Assembly: GCF_030814695.1 (NCBI RefSeq)
Contig: NZ_JAUSVL010000001.1
Span: 4,748,227-4,812,226, forward strand
DNA: 64,000 nucleotides
Source: Oligosphaera ethanolica
GTDB lineage: Bacteria > Verrucomicrobiota > Lentisphaeria > Oligosphaerales > Oligosphaeraceae
Reading direction: 5' to 3'
In this document: piece after piece, positions 54,295 to 63,305 of the stretch
Position numbering within the stretch: position 1 is the stretch's first letter
Layout: every line of letters starts with the position of its first letter
Translations under genes and position numbers: made by a program
Notes under the pieces: generated by a model
What the model was told of the DNA's origin: nothing
Databases searched by the model: none
What the model saw: only the letters and a program-made list of their open reading frames with translations

Positions 54295-54374
54295 CATGTA
54301 GGTAATTCACTCGTTTAGCGGTTGCAGGCTGTTGCGCTTACGAGCGTGAATTGCTTGTCGGACCTTGCTGGCGA

Positions 54375-55268
54375 CTAGCGTTCCTTGGCGCGGTAGGCGG
54401 CGACGGCGATGGCGGACATGCAGCCGGTGTTTTCGCCGAGGGCGGCGGGGACGATGCGGCACACGGCCAGGGCACTGGGGAGGGCTTCGCGTGCGAGTTC
54501 GGCGCGCATGGCCTGTTCGAGTAGATGTCCGGAGCGGGTGTAGATGCTGCCCAGGGCAATCACTTCGGGATTGATGATGTCAATGAGGATTGCCAGGGCG
54601 CGGCCCAGGTAGCGGCCGCTTTCGGTCATGATCGTGAGGGCCTCGGGCACGCCGCGGTCGGCGGCTTCGGCGACGTCCTTGGCGCTGGGCTTGTCCATGC
54701 CGGGGAGCCGCCCGGCGGCGAGTTGGGCGATGCCGCCGCCGCTGCAGAAGCCCTCGAAGGACCCGGCTTTGTGATAGCCCACGGGGCCGTTTTCGGCGAG
54801 CCGGACGTGGCCGAGTTCGCCGGCGTCGCCCGAGCTGCCTTCGTAAAGCGCGCCGTTGAGGATGAGTCCGCCGCCCATGCCGGTGCCGTGGGTGAGGAAG
54901 GCCATATTGCGTGTGCCTTTGCCGGCGCCGAACTGCCATTCGGCCAGCGCGCAGGCGTTGGCGTCATTCATCAGGTAGGCGCGGCCGCCGAAGCGCTCTT
55001 GGAGTAGCTGGCAGATGGCGATGCGGTCCCAATCGGGCAGATTGGGCGGCGAGAGGACCACGCCGGCTTTGGCGTCGAGGGGGCCGCCGCAGGCGATGCC
55101 GAAGGTCTGCTGGCCGTCCGGCCGGAGATCGTGCACGGCGGCGAAGATCGCCGCCAGCGTGTCGTGGACGTTCGTGGTCGGAAAACGTATGACCCGGCCC
55201 ATATTGCCCTGGTCGTCCGCGGCGACCACCGCGCATTTGGTGCCGCCGATATCAATGCCGATGATCAT
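54375..55268 (-). CDS. ROK family sugar kinase
   Basis: 297 residues from ATG 55268 (GGGAG upstream). The open frame continues upstream, but that part lies over the mtlD gene and is not coding in this frame. ASKHA motifs: IGIDIGGTKCAVV, CGGPLDAKAG, catalytic D in LMNDANACALAEW, LTHGTGMGGG, and the ROK signature region AGELGHVRL ... GSFEGFCSGGG. It phosphorylates glucose, N-acetylglucosamine or a related sugar with ATP in the cytoplasm. The usual C-x-C-G-x-x-G-C zinc cluster is reduced to one clear cysteine here. It follows mtlD by 49 bases. Confidence 0.9.
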   Translation of the reverse strand: MIIGIDIGGTKCAVVAADDQGNMGRVIRFPTTNVHDTLAAIFAAVHDLRPDGQQTFGIACGGPLDAKAGVVLSPPNLPDWDRIAICQLLQERFGGRAYLMNDANACALAEWQFGAGKGTRNMAFLTHGTGMGGGLILNGALYEGSSGDAGELGHVRLAENGPVGYHKAGSFEGFCSGGGIAQLAAGRLPGMDKPSAKDVAEAADRGVPEALTIMTESGRYLGRALAILIDIINPEVIALGSIYTRSGHLLEQAMRAELAREALPSALAVCRIVPAALGENTGCMSAIAVAAYRAKER

Positions 55269-55317
55269 GTTGCTGCGTGCTCCCTGGAAATCCGTGGCTG
55301 CTTTAGCGCCTGTGCGG

Positions 55318-56511
55318 TCAGACTTTGGGCAGGGCGGTGGGCGTCGCGCGCAGGACGGCATAGGCCTCCTGCACCAGCGCGCTGAGGGCGTTTTCCGGGG
55401 CGATGCCGGCGACGGTGGCGATGGTTGCGGCCACGCCTTGTTCGCGCAGTTGCCGTTGGAGTTCCTGGGCGCTATTGTCGTCGGTGGGTGCGAAGAGGAG
55501 GGCGGCGGCGATGCCCCAGGCGAGATGCCGCGGGCGCAGGCCGGCGGCGCAGGCGAGATTGGCCGCGCCGGTGAGGCGGTCCTCGGCGGCCAGTTTGCGC
55601 AGCGGGTCGCGTCCCAGGCGGTAGAGCGTGTCGCCGAGCTGGCGGTTGGCGAAACGCAGCAGGAGGTCGTCGACGTGGCTGTAGAGCCAGGCGGGATCGG
55701 CGCCGAACTCGGCGCAAATGCCGTCGACGCTTTCGCGCAGGCCGGCGAGCATGAAAGCGCGGATTTCGTCGTCAGCCATGGCTTCATAGCTGAAGGTGTA
55801 GCCGCGCTGATAGCCCACGTAGGCCAGCAGTGCGTGGCCGCAGTTGTGGACGTAGAGTTTGCGGGCGGTGTAGATGCCGAAGTTGTCTTCCGCGTGCATG
55901 GCGCTGATGGTCGGAATGGTGCCGACGAAGCCGCTGCGGTCCACCGGCAGTTCCTTGTAGGGCTCGACCTTGATGAAACTGACGTCCGCCGCGCGCATGT
56001 CCGGCGTGGGGGCCGGGACCATACGGCCGATGACTGTGTCCACGAAGCCCACGCTGTTTGCAAGATAGTCGCGCGCAGCCGGCTCGCTGCTGCGCGCTGC
56101 CGTCAAGTCCCGCAGGTGCTGCGCGGCGCCGTGGAGATTCTCGCAGACGATGATGTTGAGCGGTCCGGCGTTGGCTGCTGAGCGCAGAGCCAGGCCGGCA
56201 GCGAGATTCGGGGCGACAAAGCGCAGCGCGTTGGCGCCGACCGCCGTCGCGGCGATGCTCGCGCCGGCAATGGCCTGGGCGACGGCCGCGCTATTCGCGC
56301 CATTCACGGCCGACACCGGCCCGATGTGGTAGTCTTCCACGCCGGTGTTGCTCACGGTCTGCAGGTGGTAGCGGTGGTCGCGATTGAGGGCGGCGATCAA
56401 GTCCTGGTCGACGTCCACAAAAATGACCTCGTAGCCCGATTCGGAAAACAGCTGGCCGATAAAGCCCCGGCCGATGTTGCCGGCCCCGAAGATGACTGCC
56501 TGTTCTTTCAT
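55318..56511 (-). CDS. mtlD: Mannitol-1-phosphate 5-dehydrogenase family protein
   Basis: 397 residues. The NAD-binding N-terminus FGAGNIGRGFIGQLF and the family motifs NIIVCENLHGAA, SVGFVDTVIGRMVP, VEPYKELPVDRSGF and KLYVHNCGHALLAY are all present (lysine and histidine catalytic sites). It interconverts mannitol 1-phosphate and fructose 6-phosphate with NAD. No mannitol PTS gene is nearby; pairing with a ROK kinase suggests a polyol or hexose shunt that does not use PTS. Confidence 0.92.
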   Translation of the reverse strand: MKEQAVIFGAGNIGRGFIGQLFSESGYEVIFVDVDQDLIAALNRDHRYHLQTVSNTGVEDYHIGPVSAVNGANSAAVAQAIAGASIAATAVGANALRFVAPNLAAGLALRSAANAGPLNIIVCENLHGAAQHLRDLTAARSSEPAARDYLANSVGFVDTVIGRMVPAPTPDMRAADVSFIKVEPYKELPVDRSGFVGTIPTISAMHAEDNFGIYTARKLYVHNCGHALLAYVGYQRGYTFSYEAMADDEIRAFMLAGLRESVDGICAEFGADPAWLYSHVDDLLLRFANRQLGDTLYRLGRDPLRKLAAEDRLTGAANLACAAGLRPRHLAWGIAAALLFAPTDDNSAQELQRQLREQGVAATIATVAGIAPENALSALVQEAYAVLRATPTALPKV

Positions 56512-56644
56512 GATTCTCTCGATGATGGTGGTCGTAAGGTCGTAGTGAGGGACGCACGATATGCGACGTTTATGGGTGGCAAGGACGGCCTGAAGGGCTC
56601 AATAGCGAAGAGTGATGGCGCCTTCACATGTTCTCAAGCCGCCA

Positions 56645-57145
56645 TTATTGATTCTTTTCAGCGTTGCCGGTTGGCGCGGCGGCTTCTGCGGGGGCTTTGG
56701 TGTTGGCGGTGACGACGACGGTGGTGGACTGGGCGATGCTCAGCGTGGTGGTTTCTCGCATGTCGAGCGTTTTGCCGCGATAGACCATGGTCAGCGCCAT
56801 GCCTGCTGGCAGGTCAGCGGTATCCCAGCTTAGCTCGATGGGCTTGCCGGTGAAAGGCTGGCAGTTGAGTTCCCAGGACTGTGGCAGTTCCGGCGCACGG
56901 ACGTCCTTGTAGAGGGTGGGCAGTTTGCCGCCGGGCGAGGGCATGGTGACCATGCCGGTCTGCATGCCGGGCGGGGGCGCAAAAATATCCTCGCCGCGGT
57001 CGTATTTCTTTGATGCGCCGGCCTTACAGCCGAGCCAGACGTCTTCGGTGTGAGAATTGACCAGGACAATGCGCAGGAGAAACTCCTCGGCCAGCAAAGC
57101 GGAACAGCCTAACAGCATGGCACAACAAAGCATCTTGGCGTACAT
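56645..57145 (-). CDS. Small secreted hypothetical protein
   Basis: 166 residues with signal peptide (MYAKMLCCAMLLGCSALLAE). The mature part is beta-rich and ends in an alanine/proline tail (APAEAAAPTGNAEKNQ). No family recognised. It contains prolines and a WELNCQPFTGKPIELSWD segment that could be an Ig-like strand pair. Confidence 0.7.
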   Translation of the reverse strand: MYAKMLCCAMLLGCSALLAEEFLLRIVLVNSHTEDVWLGCKAGASKKYDRGEDIFAPPPGMQTGMVTMPSPGGKLPTLYKDVRAPELPQSWELNCQPFTGKPIELSWDTADLPAGMALTMVYRGKTLDMRETTTLSIAQSTTVVVTANTKAPAEAAAPTGNAEKNQ

Positions 57146-57226
57146 CGGATGAACTCCCCGGGTTATGAATTGCTTTTTTCCTCAGAACGGCCTCAAAAAA
57201 TAACCGCCTTGTTGCTGAAATCAACG

Positions 57227-58501
57227 TCAGGAGCGCCGGAGGAGGGCGGCGTAGGCGCCGTCGTGGCTTGCCGTGGGCAGGAGCTGGCGTTCGGCGAGCA
57301 GGACGAAGTCAGAATGCGAGTCCAGAAAGGCCCGGATCTGGTCGTGGTTTTCCTCTTTTTCGATGCTGCAGGTGCTGTAAACGACGCGGCCGCCGGGCTT
57401 GAGTAGCACTACGCCGGCGTGGAGAATCTGCGCCTGCAGCGCCGACAGTTCCCGCAGGGACGCCTCGCTGAAAGCCCAGCGCACATCGGGCCGGCGGCGG
57501 ATGACGCCGCTGTTGCTGCAGGGAACGTCGAGCATGAGTGCATCAATGGTCGCTGCCGGCAGCACCGGGCTGCTCGCATCGGCGGCGGCGAAGCTGACGT
57601 TGGTGAAGCCGGCGAGGTTTTCCCGCACGCGGGGCAGCTTTGCTTCCGCGCGGTCGAAGCAATGAAGGTGGCCTTGGCCGCGCAGGGCTTCGGCCAGCAG
57701 CAGGGATTTGCCGCCCGGCGCGCAGCAGAGATCGGCGACCTGTTCGCCGGGGCTGGGCGCCAGCAGCGACGGCGCCAGCAGGGTCGATGGGTCCTGGATG
57801 TAAAAGGGTGTGCCGCGGCCCATGATCTGCGACAGCGGCACGCCGTCGGCACTCTTCAGCACGAAGAGCTCTTGGTCGGGCGCCCAGGGCAGAGGCGGCA
57901 ACGGCTGCAGCAGTGCAGCGGTGGCCTCGGGTAGGGCGATTTCTGGCCAGCGGCGGCGCCGAAATACCGTGGGCGCAGGCTGTTGCAGCACGGCTGCCAT
58001 GGCTGACAGATCGTCTGGCGTGAATTGCCGACGCCAGCGCTTCCAAAGCGTTTCGGGCAGTTCCAGCTGTACCCAGGCGGGCGCGCCGGCGGTCAGGCCA
58101 TCGCGGCCCGCCTCGGCCTGCCGCGCGCAGAGCTGGCGTAGAAAGGCGTTGACGAAACCGGCTTCGGCGGCCGCATGGCGTTTTTTGACATAGGCGGTCG
58201 CGACATCGGCGACGACTGGCGCGGCGACGCCGTCCGACCACAGAATTTCGGCCATAGCCCACCACAGGACGCGGCGGGTGCGTGGACGGACGCGGCCCTG
58301 GCTGAACTCAGTGATGAGCCAGTCCATGCTGGCGCGGTGTCGGTGTATCGCCAGCAGCAGGTGCTGCGCGAGTTTGCTGACGGGCTGTTCTGAGGTTTTT
58401 GTCCCCCCAGGGGCAGAGTCGTTGAGCATGGCCGTGACGTCGGCGAGCGACTGGCTCAAAACACTGTCGTGATTGCGGGGGCCGTGGGCGGCAGTGGGCA
58501 T
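57227..58501 (-). CDS. rsmB: 16S rRNA (cytosine-967-C5)-methyltransferase RsmB-like
   Basis: 424 residues from ATG 58501; the open frame starts 67 codons earlier but that segment is non-conserved. An N-terminal NusB-like helical domain (LAQHLLLAIHRHRASMDWLI, RRVLWWAMAEILW, AAAEAGFVNAFLRQL) precedes the Rossmann methyltransferase: DLCCAPGGKS (SAM loop), DVPCSNSGVIRRRPDVRW with the catalytic cysteine, and YSTCSIEKEENHDQI. It methylates rRNA in the cytoplasm. Divergent from the LysM gene. Confidence 0.9.
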   Translation of the reverse strand: MPTAAHGPRNHDSVLSQSLADVTAMLNDSAPGGTKTSEQPVSKLAQHLLLAIHRHRASMDWLITEFSQGRVRPRTRRVLWWAMAEILWSDGVAAPVVADVATAYVKKRHAAAEAGFVNAFLRQLCARQAEAGRDGLTAGAPAWVQLELPETLWKRWRRQFTPDDLSAMAAVLQQPAPTVFRRRRWPEIALPEATAALLQPLPPLPWAPDQELFVLKSADGVPLSQIMGRGTPFYIQDPSTLLAPSLLAPSPGEQVADLCCAPGGKSLLLAEALRGQGHLHCFDRAEAKLPRVRENLAGFTNVSFAAADASSPVLPAATIDALMLDVPCSNSGVIRRRPDVRWAFSEASLRELSALQAQILHAGVVLLKPGGRVVYSTCSIEKEENHDQIRAFLDSHSDFVLLAERQLLPTASHDGAYAALLRRS

Positions 58502-58694
58502 GGTGGCAGCCCTATGGATGATGGGTGAAGTCACGTGAACAGAAAAGCCGCCCGTTGGCTCGGAAAATCGCCAGCACAACGGCGGCCCTTGTGGATTTTT
58601 TAGCGTTTGACCGATAAAGTAAGATCTTTTATGGCTCTTGCAATGCTGCAGGGCAATTATCGCCGCGGAACCATGTACCAACGGAGGTGCCGCC

Positions 58695-59339
58695 ATGGGC
58701 ATTTTTACATATTACGTCCTACCCGTCGCCAGCCTGGCGGCATTTCTTGCCACACAGAGCGTCAGTCTGGCCGGCGCTGCGACCACGGGTCGGCTCTACG
58801 CCCAGGCTGGTCGCCCGACGGTTGTGGTCAATGACGCAACCCGAATCCAGCGCGACGTCGCCGCCATGCAGGCCGACATGCGGGTCCTCCAGGAAGACCA
58901 GAAGATGCTGCTGGCGCGGATCATGGGTCTCGAACAGGAGATTCAGAATCGCGACGAACGCGTCAAAGAACTGCAGAATCTGCTTACAGCTACTGACAAT
59001 CGCTTTGAGGCCCTCGACCGCGAATGGCGTCAGCGTTTCGATGCCCTCAATGCCGCTCTGGAACAGGAACGGGCCAGCCGCAGCCAGGAAATACAGGCCG
59101 TCGGCAAGGCCATGGCCGCTGAAATTGTCCGTGTCGAAAAAAGTGCTGCGGCGGCAGCCAAGCCGTCGGCGCCGTCGGCCTATTCCGGCAAGTACAAAGA
59201 GCTCGTGGTGCAGAAGGGCGACACGCTCAGCGGCATATCGTCTTTGGCCGGCGTGTCTATTGAGAGCATCCGCGAGGCCAATGGGCTCAAAAGCGATGTC
59301 ATCCGGGTAGGGCAGGTGTTGAAGATACCGACGAAATAA
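58695..59339 (+). CDS. Exported coiled-coil protein with C-terminal LysM domain
   Basis: 214 residues from ATG 58695 (GGAGG at the right spacing; upstream ATG at 58638 lacks it). A hydrophobic N-terminus serves as signal or anchor, a coiled coil spans about 45-140 (LQEDQKMLLARIMGLEQEI), and LysM lies at about 168-214 (LVVQKGDTLSGISSLAG, ANGLKSDVIRVGQVLKIP). LysM binds peptidoglycan, so it is probably a cell-wall-tethered periplasmic protein. Confidence 0.88.
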   Translation: MGIFTYYVLPVASLAAFLATQSVSLAGAATTGRLYAQAGRPTVVVNDATRIQRDVAAMQADMRVLQEDQKMLLARIMGLEQEIQNRDERVKELQNLLTATDNRFEALDREWRQRFDALNAALEQERASRSQEIQAVGKAMAAEIVRVEKSAAAAAKPSAPSAYSGKYKELVVQKGDTLSGISSLAGVSIESIREANGLKSDVIRVGQVLKIPTK

Positions 59340-59403
59340 GCGGCGATGCATGCTCAGGCGACGCCAAGCATGCGGACCGCATGCGTAACACAGAGGACAG
59401 ATC

Positions 59404-59898
59404 ATGAACGACGATGCGTTGAAAAAGGAAATCGTGGCCCTGCTGCGGCGGAATGCTCGCATACCTGAAAAGGAACTTGCGGACAGACTGAACAGCTCCG
59501 CCGAAAAGATCGCCGCGCTCATCCGCGAGTTGGAGAAGGACCGCGTGATCATGGGCTACGCCGCCATTATCAACCAGGAAGCCGAAAATGGCGAAGTGCG
59601 CGCCATCATTGAAGTTGGCGTGCAGCCTGAACGTGATACCGGCTTCGATACCATCGCCGAACGCTTGGGGAAATTTCCCGAAGTGCACTCGGTCTATCTG
59701 GTGTCGGGTCACTACGACCTCCGCCTGGAAGTCGTTGGGCAGTCCATGCAGGACGTTGCGTCTTTCGTGTCGAGTAAATTGGCTTCGCAACCGGGCGTAA
59801 AATCGACGGCGACCTACTTCTTGCTGAAGAAGTACAAGGAAGCCGGCGTGCAAATAAGTAAGGATGAGCATTATGAGCGACTCAAAATTGTCCCCTAA
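59404..59898 (+). CDS. Lrp/AsnC family transcriptional regulator
   Basis: 164 residues: N-terminal helix-turn-helix (LLRRNARIPEKELADRLNSS), short linker, and an AsnC ligand-binding domain (VMGYAAIINQEA, VRAIIEVGVQP, VYLVSGHYDLRLEV). It overlaps the aminotransferase start by 26 bases and probably controls it in response to an amino acid. Confidence 0.93.
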   Translation: MNDDALKKEIVALLRRNARIPEKELADRLNSSAEKIAALIRELEKDRVIMGYAAIINQEAENGEVRAIIEVGVQPERDTGFDTIAERLGKFPEVHSVYLVSGHYDLRLEVVGQSMQDVASFVSSKLASQPGVKSTATYFLLKKYKEAGVQISKDEHYERLKIVP

Positions 59899-61054
59899 GC
59901 AGTGGGTGGCGCCGCACATTGCGGGCCTCCCACGCAGCGGGATACGTGATTTTTTCGAGCTGGTCAAGACGATGGACGACGTGATCTCGCTGGGCATTGG
60001 CGAGCCGGATTTCGTCACTCCGTGGCATATTCGCGAGGCCTGCATTTACGCCATCAATCACGGCTACACCAGCTACACGTCGAATTTGGGCGATCCACGC
60101 CTGCGCAAGGCCATCTGCAAGTATAGCGCCGAGAATTTCGGTCTTGAATACAAGCCAGAGAATGAGTGCATCGTCACCGTTGGCGTCAGCGAGGCGCTGG
60201 ATATCGTTTTGCGGGCCGTACTCAGTCCTGGCGACGAAGTGTTGTACCACGAGCCCTGCTATGTGTCCTATGCGCCCAGCGTGCGCATGACCCACGCCGT
60301 GCCGGTGCCGGTGCTGACTCGCGAGGAAAACGATTTCGTACTGCAGGTCGAGGACCTGGAAAAGGCGGTGACCCCGCGCAGCAAGGTGCTGCTGTTGAAC
60401 TACCCCAACAACCCCACTGGTGCCGGCATGACGCTGGCGGACAAGCAGCTCATGGCGGATTTTGCCATTCGTCACGACCTGCTGGTGCTCAGTGACGAGA
60501 TTTACGAAGAGCTCAGTTACATCCCCCGGACGCCGTCCATCGCGTCGCTGCCGGGGATGAAGGAGCGCACGGTGACGCTCAACGGCTTCAGCAAGGCCTT
60601 CGCCATGACGGGCTTCCGCATTGGTTACGCATGCGGGCCGGTTGATCTCATCGAAGCGATGATGAAGATTCACCAGTATTCCATGCTCTGCGCGTCGAGC
60701 ATCGCCCAGGCCGCCGCCATTGAGGCTTTGCAGAATGGGCAAGGGCCGCGGGAAGATATGCGCCGGGAATACGAACAGCGCCGCAATGTCATCGTCAAAC
60801 GCCTGAATGAAATCGGCCTGCCGTGCTTTATGCCGCGTGGCGCTTTCTACGTCTTTCCCCGCATCAGCAGTACCGGGCTGGATTCGGCGACGTTTGCCAA
60901 GCGCCTCCTGCAGGAAAAACATGTCGCGGTTGTGCCGGGAACGGCCTTTGGCAGCTGCGGCGAGGGCTTTGTCCGTTGTTCCTATGCGACATCGCTGGAG
61001 GAAATTGAGATCGCCATGACTCGCATCCAGGAATTAGTGTCCGCGTTGTCATGA
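59873..61054 (+). CDS. Class I/II pyridoxal-phosphate aminotransferase
   Basis: 393 residues from ATG 59873 (AAGGATG upstream, inside the regulator's end). Fold type I: GIGEPDFVTP, NYPNNPTG, LSDEIYEELSY and the Schiff-base lysine in NGFSKAFAMTGFRIGY, with arginine in CSYAT region. Aspartate- or aromatic-type transaminase; the keto acid partner is unassigned. Coupled to an Lrp regulator and to trmB (ATGA). Confidence 0.93.
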   Translation: MSDSKLSPKQWVAPHIAGLPRSGIRDFFELVKTMDDVISLGIGEPDFVTPWHIREACIYAINHGYTSYTSNLGDPRLRKAICKYSAENFGLEYKPENECIVTVGVSEALDIVLRAVLSPGDEVLYHEPCYVSYAPSVRMTHAVPVPVLTREENDFVLQVEDLEKAVTPRSKVLLLNYPNNPTGAGMTLADKQLMADFAIRHDLLVLSDEIYEELSYIPRTPSIASLPGMKERTVTLNGFSKAFAMTGFRIGYACGPVDLIEAMMKIHQYSMLCASSIAQAAAIEALQNGQGPREDMRREYEQRRNVIVKRLNEIGLPCFMPRGAFYVFPRISSTGLDSATFAKRLLQEKHVAVVPGTAFGSCGEGFVRCSYATSLEEIEIAMTRIQELVSALS

Positions 61055-61623
61055 TCCACGTCCTGACCAACACCTACCACCTCCACCCCGTGCCCGCTGC
61101 GGCGCGGGTGGAGTTGGACATGGGCTGCGGCAAGGGCCGCTTTACCCTCGCGTTGGCTCAGCGCTACCCCGAACGCGTCGTTCTAGGCAGCGACGTGATG
61201 TTCGGGCGACTGCGGCGCCTGGAAGCCAAACGCGAAAAACTCGGGTTGGACAACCTGTCGCTGCTGCGAGCGGAGAGCGGCCAGCTGGTGTCTTTCCAGC
61301 TGCCGCCGGCGTCCGTGGACCGATTGCATCTGTTGTGCCCGGACCCGTGGCCCAAAGCGCGGCATCAGGTGCGTCGGCTGGTCTGCACGGAATTTCTCTG
61401 TCGGTTGCGGCGCATCCTCAAACCGGGGGCCATACTACACCTGTCAACCGATCACCGGCCTTATTACGACGACTGGCTGCAATTGCTTGCTGCAGTGCCG
61501 TTCTATCAGCCGTCAACGGAGGGCATTGACGACATCCGCGACCTCAAAACGGATTTCGAACTACAGTGGAACGCCATGGGCAAAGAAGTCAATCATCTTT
61601 GCTATCGCGTTGTTGACGAGTAG
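61051..61623 (+). CDS. trmB: tRNA (guanine-N7-)-methyltransferase
   Basis: 190 residues, a compact form. SAM site ELDMGCGKGRFTLALA, LGSDVMFGRLRRLEAK, and the family hallmark CPDPWPKARHQVRRLV. Near the C-terminus DFELQWNAMGKEVNH replaces the usual T-x-Y-E region. It makes m7G46 in tRNA. ATGA overlap with the aminotransferase gene. Confidence 0.93.
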   Translation: MIHVLTNTYHLHPVPAAARVELDMGCGKGRFTLALAQRYPERVVLGSDVMFGRLRRLEAKREKLGLDNLSLLRAESGQLVSFQLPPASVDRLHLLCPDPWPKARHQVRRLVCTEFLCRLRRILKPGAILHLSTDHRPYYDDWLQLLAAVPFYQPSTEGIDDIRDLKTDFELQWNAMGKEVNHLCYRVVDE

Positions 61624-61650
61624 AAAGCAACAGCAGAGAGGGAGTGACAA

Positions 61651-62229
61651 ATGAGGAGTTTTTTTGTTTCGACACTGTTTGTGTTGGTCGTTCTGACCCT
61701 GGCTTACCTTGGTTACAAGCATTTTTATCTGCAGGACGGAGCGAGGACGGACAATGCGGCCGTAGAGCTTGACGACACTGCAGCCACTGCCGGGCCGGGC
61801 GTGACGGCGAACGGCAGGACTGAACCCGACCAGGCCAGTATTGCGGGAGATGTTATCAATTCCGATACCGTGCAAACAGGGATCGACCGCGTGATTGCGG
61901 TTGAAGAAAAAATCGAAGAAAAGTTCCAGAGCAATCAAAAGAACGAGGAGAATGCGGCGGCTATCAGCGACCTTGAAAAACAGATTGCGGACATGCAAGC
62001 CAAGATTACCGAAGAGGATATTGTTCACCGCCAATTGCTCAAGCCCTTGCCCCAGACGCCCATTTTTGATCTGGAGATACCTGGTGCGCAGGCGGAACGC
62101 GACAAGCAGATTCGCGCTCAGATGGAACGAAAAGAAAAGATCAAGGCATCGGGGCAGCGGCTTCGTGAGCTGAATAAGGAATTGCAGGGGCTGAGGAAGC
62201 TGCTGTATGATCTCAAGCATCCCCGCTGA
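61651..62229 (+). CDS. Membrane-anchored coiled-coil protein of unknown function
   Basis: 192 residues. An N-terminal membrane helix (MRSFFVSTLFVLVVLTLAYL) is followed by a low-complexity linker and a C-terminal charged coiled coil (AAISDLEKQIADMQAKITEE, RKEKIKASGQRLRELNKELQ). GAGAGGGAG precedes the ATG. No family recognised. A weak hairpin (62265-62281) follows the stop. Confidence 0.8.
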   Translation: MRSFFVSTLFVLVVLTLAYLGYKHFYLQDGARTDNAAVELDDTAATAGPGVTANGRTEPDQASIAGDVINSDTVQTGIDRVIAVEEKIEEKFQSNQKNEENAAAISDLEKQIADMQAKITEEDIVHRQLLKPLPQTPIFDLEIPGAQAERDKQIRAQMERKEKIKASGQRLRELNKELQGLRKLLYDLKHPR

Positions 62230-62335
62230 AGATCACTAGCAGCCGCCTGCCTGCTTCCCACCAGGCCGGGTGAGACCCGGCGGTATTGTTGGAGCCGCAG
62301 TGACTTCCCGAGTAATCGGTAAGTTGTTGAGAATA

Positions 62336-62475
62336 GCTGGCCTTGCGGCCTTTGGTTTTCAGCGCCGAAGGCGCGCCCTAAGATAGCCCAGGGCAAGCGC
62401 CCGTCAGGGCGCGTCGCCCCGGGTAAGAGTCCTATTCTATCGGAGCCCTGAAGGGGCGACCTAAAAAAACACTGT
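62336..62475 (+). repeat. Dispersed repeat family H, copy 3
   Basis: Same unit as 49212-49345, here directly followed by family B, as in the reverse composite at 5630-5970. A partial further copy lies near 63150-63200. Confidence 0.75.
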
Positions 62476-62517
62476 GCTGCGCAAAGGTACTGGAAAGGAA
62501 AAAGACATCGTTCCATT

Positions 62518-62562
62518 GCCCCTTTTGCCCCAGTCAGCTTCGCCGACTGGGGCAAAAGGGGC
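62518..62562 (+). repeat. Family B long hairpin, copy 4
   Basis: A perfect 18-bp stem, GCCCCTTTTGCCCCAGTC with complement at 62545-62562, loop AGCTTCGCC. Compared with copy 2 a G-C pair has become T-A on both arms. Confidence 0.8.
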
Positions 62563-62568
62563 CGAGGA

Positions 62569-62914
62569 ACACGATCAATACTGGCGCTCTACCCAGGGCG
62601 ACGCTCCGCCTTCGGCGTCGCTTGCCCTGGGCTATCATAGATCGCGCTTTCAGCGCTCAAATGCCACCGGGATGACGGTATGCGGTAGGACGGTCAAAAA
62701 GGCCGCAGGGACAACAGATATCAATGACTGACCGATGACTTTTTTCCCTCCATTAATTCTGAGTTTTGGGTGGCGAAGTTGAGATTGCTAGAAACAACTT
62801 AACGCTTATGGGCTAAAGCCTGGGGTTAAGCATGGTTATGCGCCTACGGCGCAAAAACATGGATATTTAATGATGGTGGTTTTCGGCCCGAATCGGACAA
62901 AGCAAGTCGTCTGA
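62569..62914. other. Intergenic mosaic, no gene
   Basis: Holds a second family-B palindrome (about 62592-62634), a diverged copy of the 50-bp tandem unit (about 62674-62720) and a GCCTGGGGTTAAGCATGGTT fragment (about 62818-62837) shared with 49440-49800. The 62740-62810 stretch shows nothing recognisable. Confidence 0.55.
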
Positions 62915-63090
62915 TCGGCCAAGTTCGGCCCGGAGGGCCGTACCATGCATAACCCCTGGTGAGGCGCCCGGAGGGCGCCGCAACCAGGGGTGTGACAACA
63001 ACTTGGAATTGCGCCTGGAGGGCGCCACATTGGTTAGGCACGTCCCGTCTCACCGCGTCGGAGGGGGCATGTCGTGCATCCAATAGCAAT
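62915..63090 (-). repeat. Dispersed repeat family F, copy 2
   Basis: Reverse of 49972-50150 (CCAAGTTCGGCCCGGAGGGC, GCGCCCGGAGGGCGCC). Palindromes are kept while linkers diverge. Confidence 0.7.
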
Positions 63091-63131
63091 GGCTGACCGA
63101 TGACGGGGCGAAAGTAATCGGTCAGCCATTG
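63087..63131. repeat. Perfect 15-bp inverted repeat
   Basis: CAATGGCTGACCGAT (63087-63101) and its complement (63117-63131) around a 15-base spacer. Related half-sites (CAATGACTGACCGATGA, CAATGACTGACTGATTA) end other repeat blocks near 62725 and 5985. Confidence 0.8.
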
Positions 63132-63305
63132 ATAACAGCCATTCCTGCAGCCTTTGGTTTTCAGCGCCGAAGGCGCGGCCTAAGATAGCCCAGGGCGGCG
63201 CGCGCTTTCAGCGCTGCTTGCGCTGGGCTGTCAGAGATCGCGCTTACAGCGCTTCTGCCGCTTCGCGGCGATAAAATGCCGTGACGTCATAATTCCAATT
63301 AAAAA

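Noticed and set aside
55269..56063. N-terminal extension of the ROK kinase frame (total 562 residues)
   Set aside because: The extra part overlaps mtlD in another frame and has arginine/serine/proline-rich shadow composition; the kinase starts at MIIGIDIGGT with its own ribosome site at 55268.
62265..62281. Terminator after the coiled-coil protein gene
   Set aside because: A 7-bp hairpin (GCCGGGT-GAG-ACCCGGC) exists but no T-run follows, so I do not list it as a terminator.
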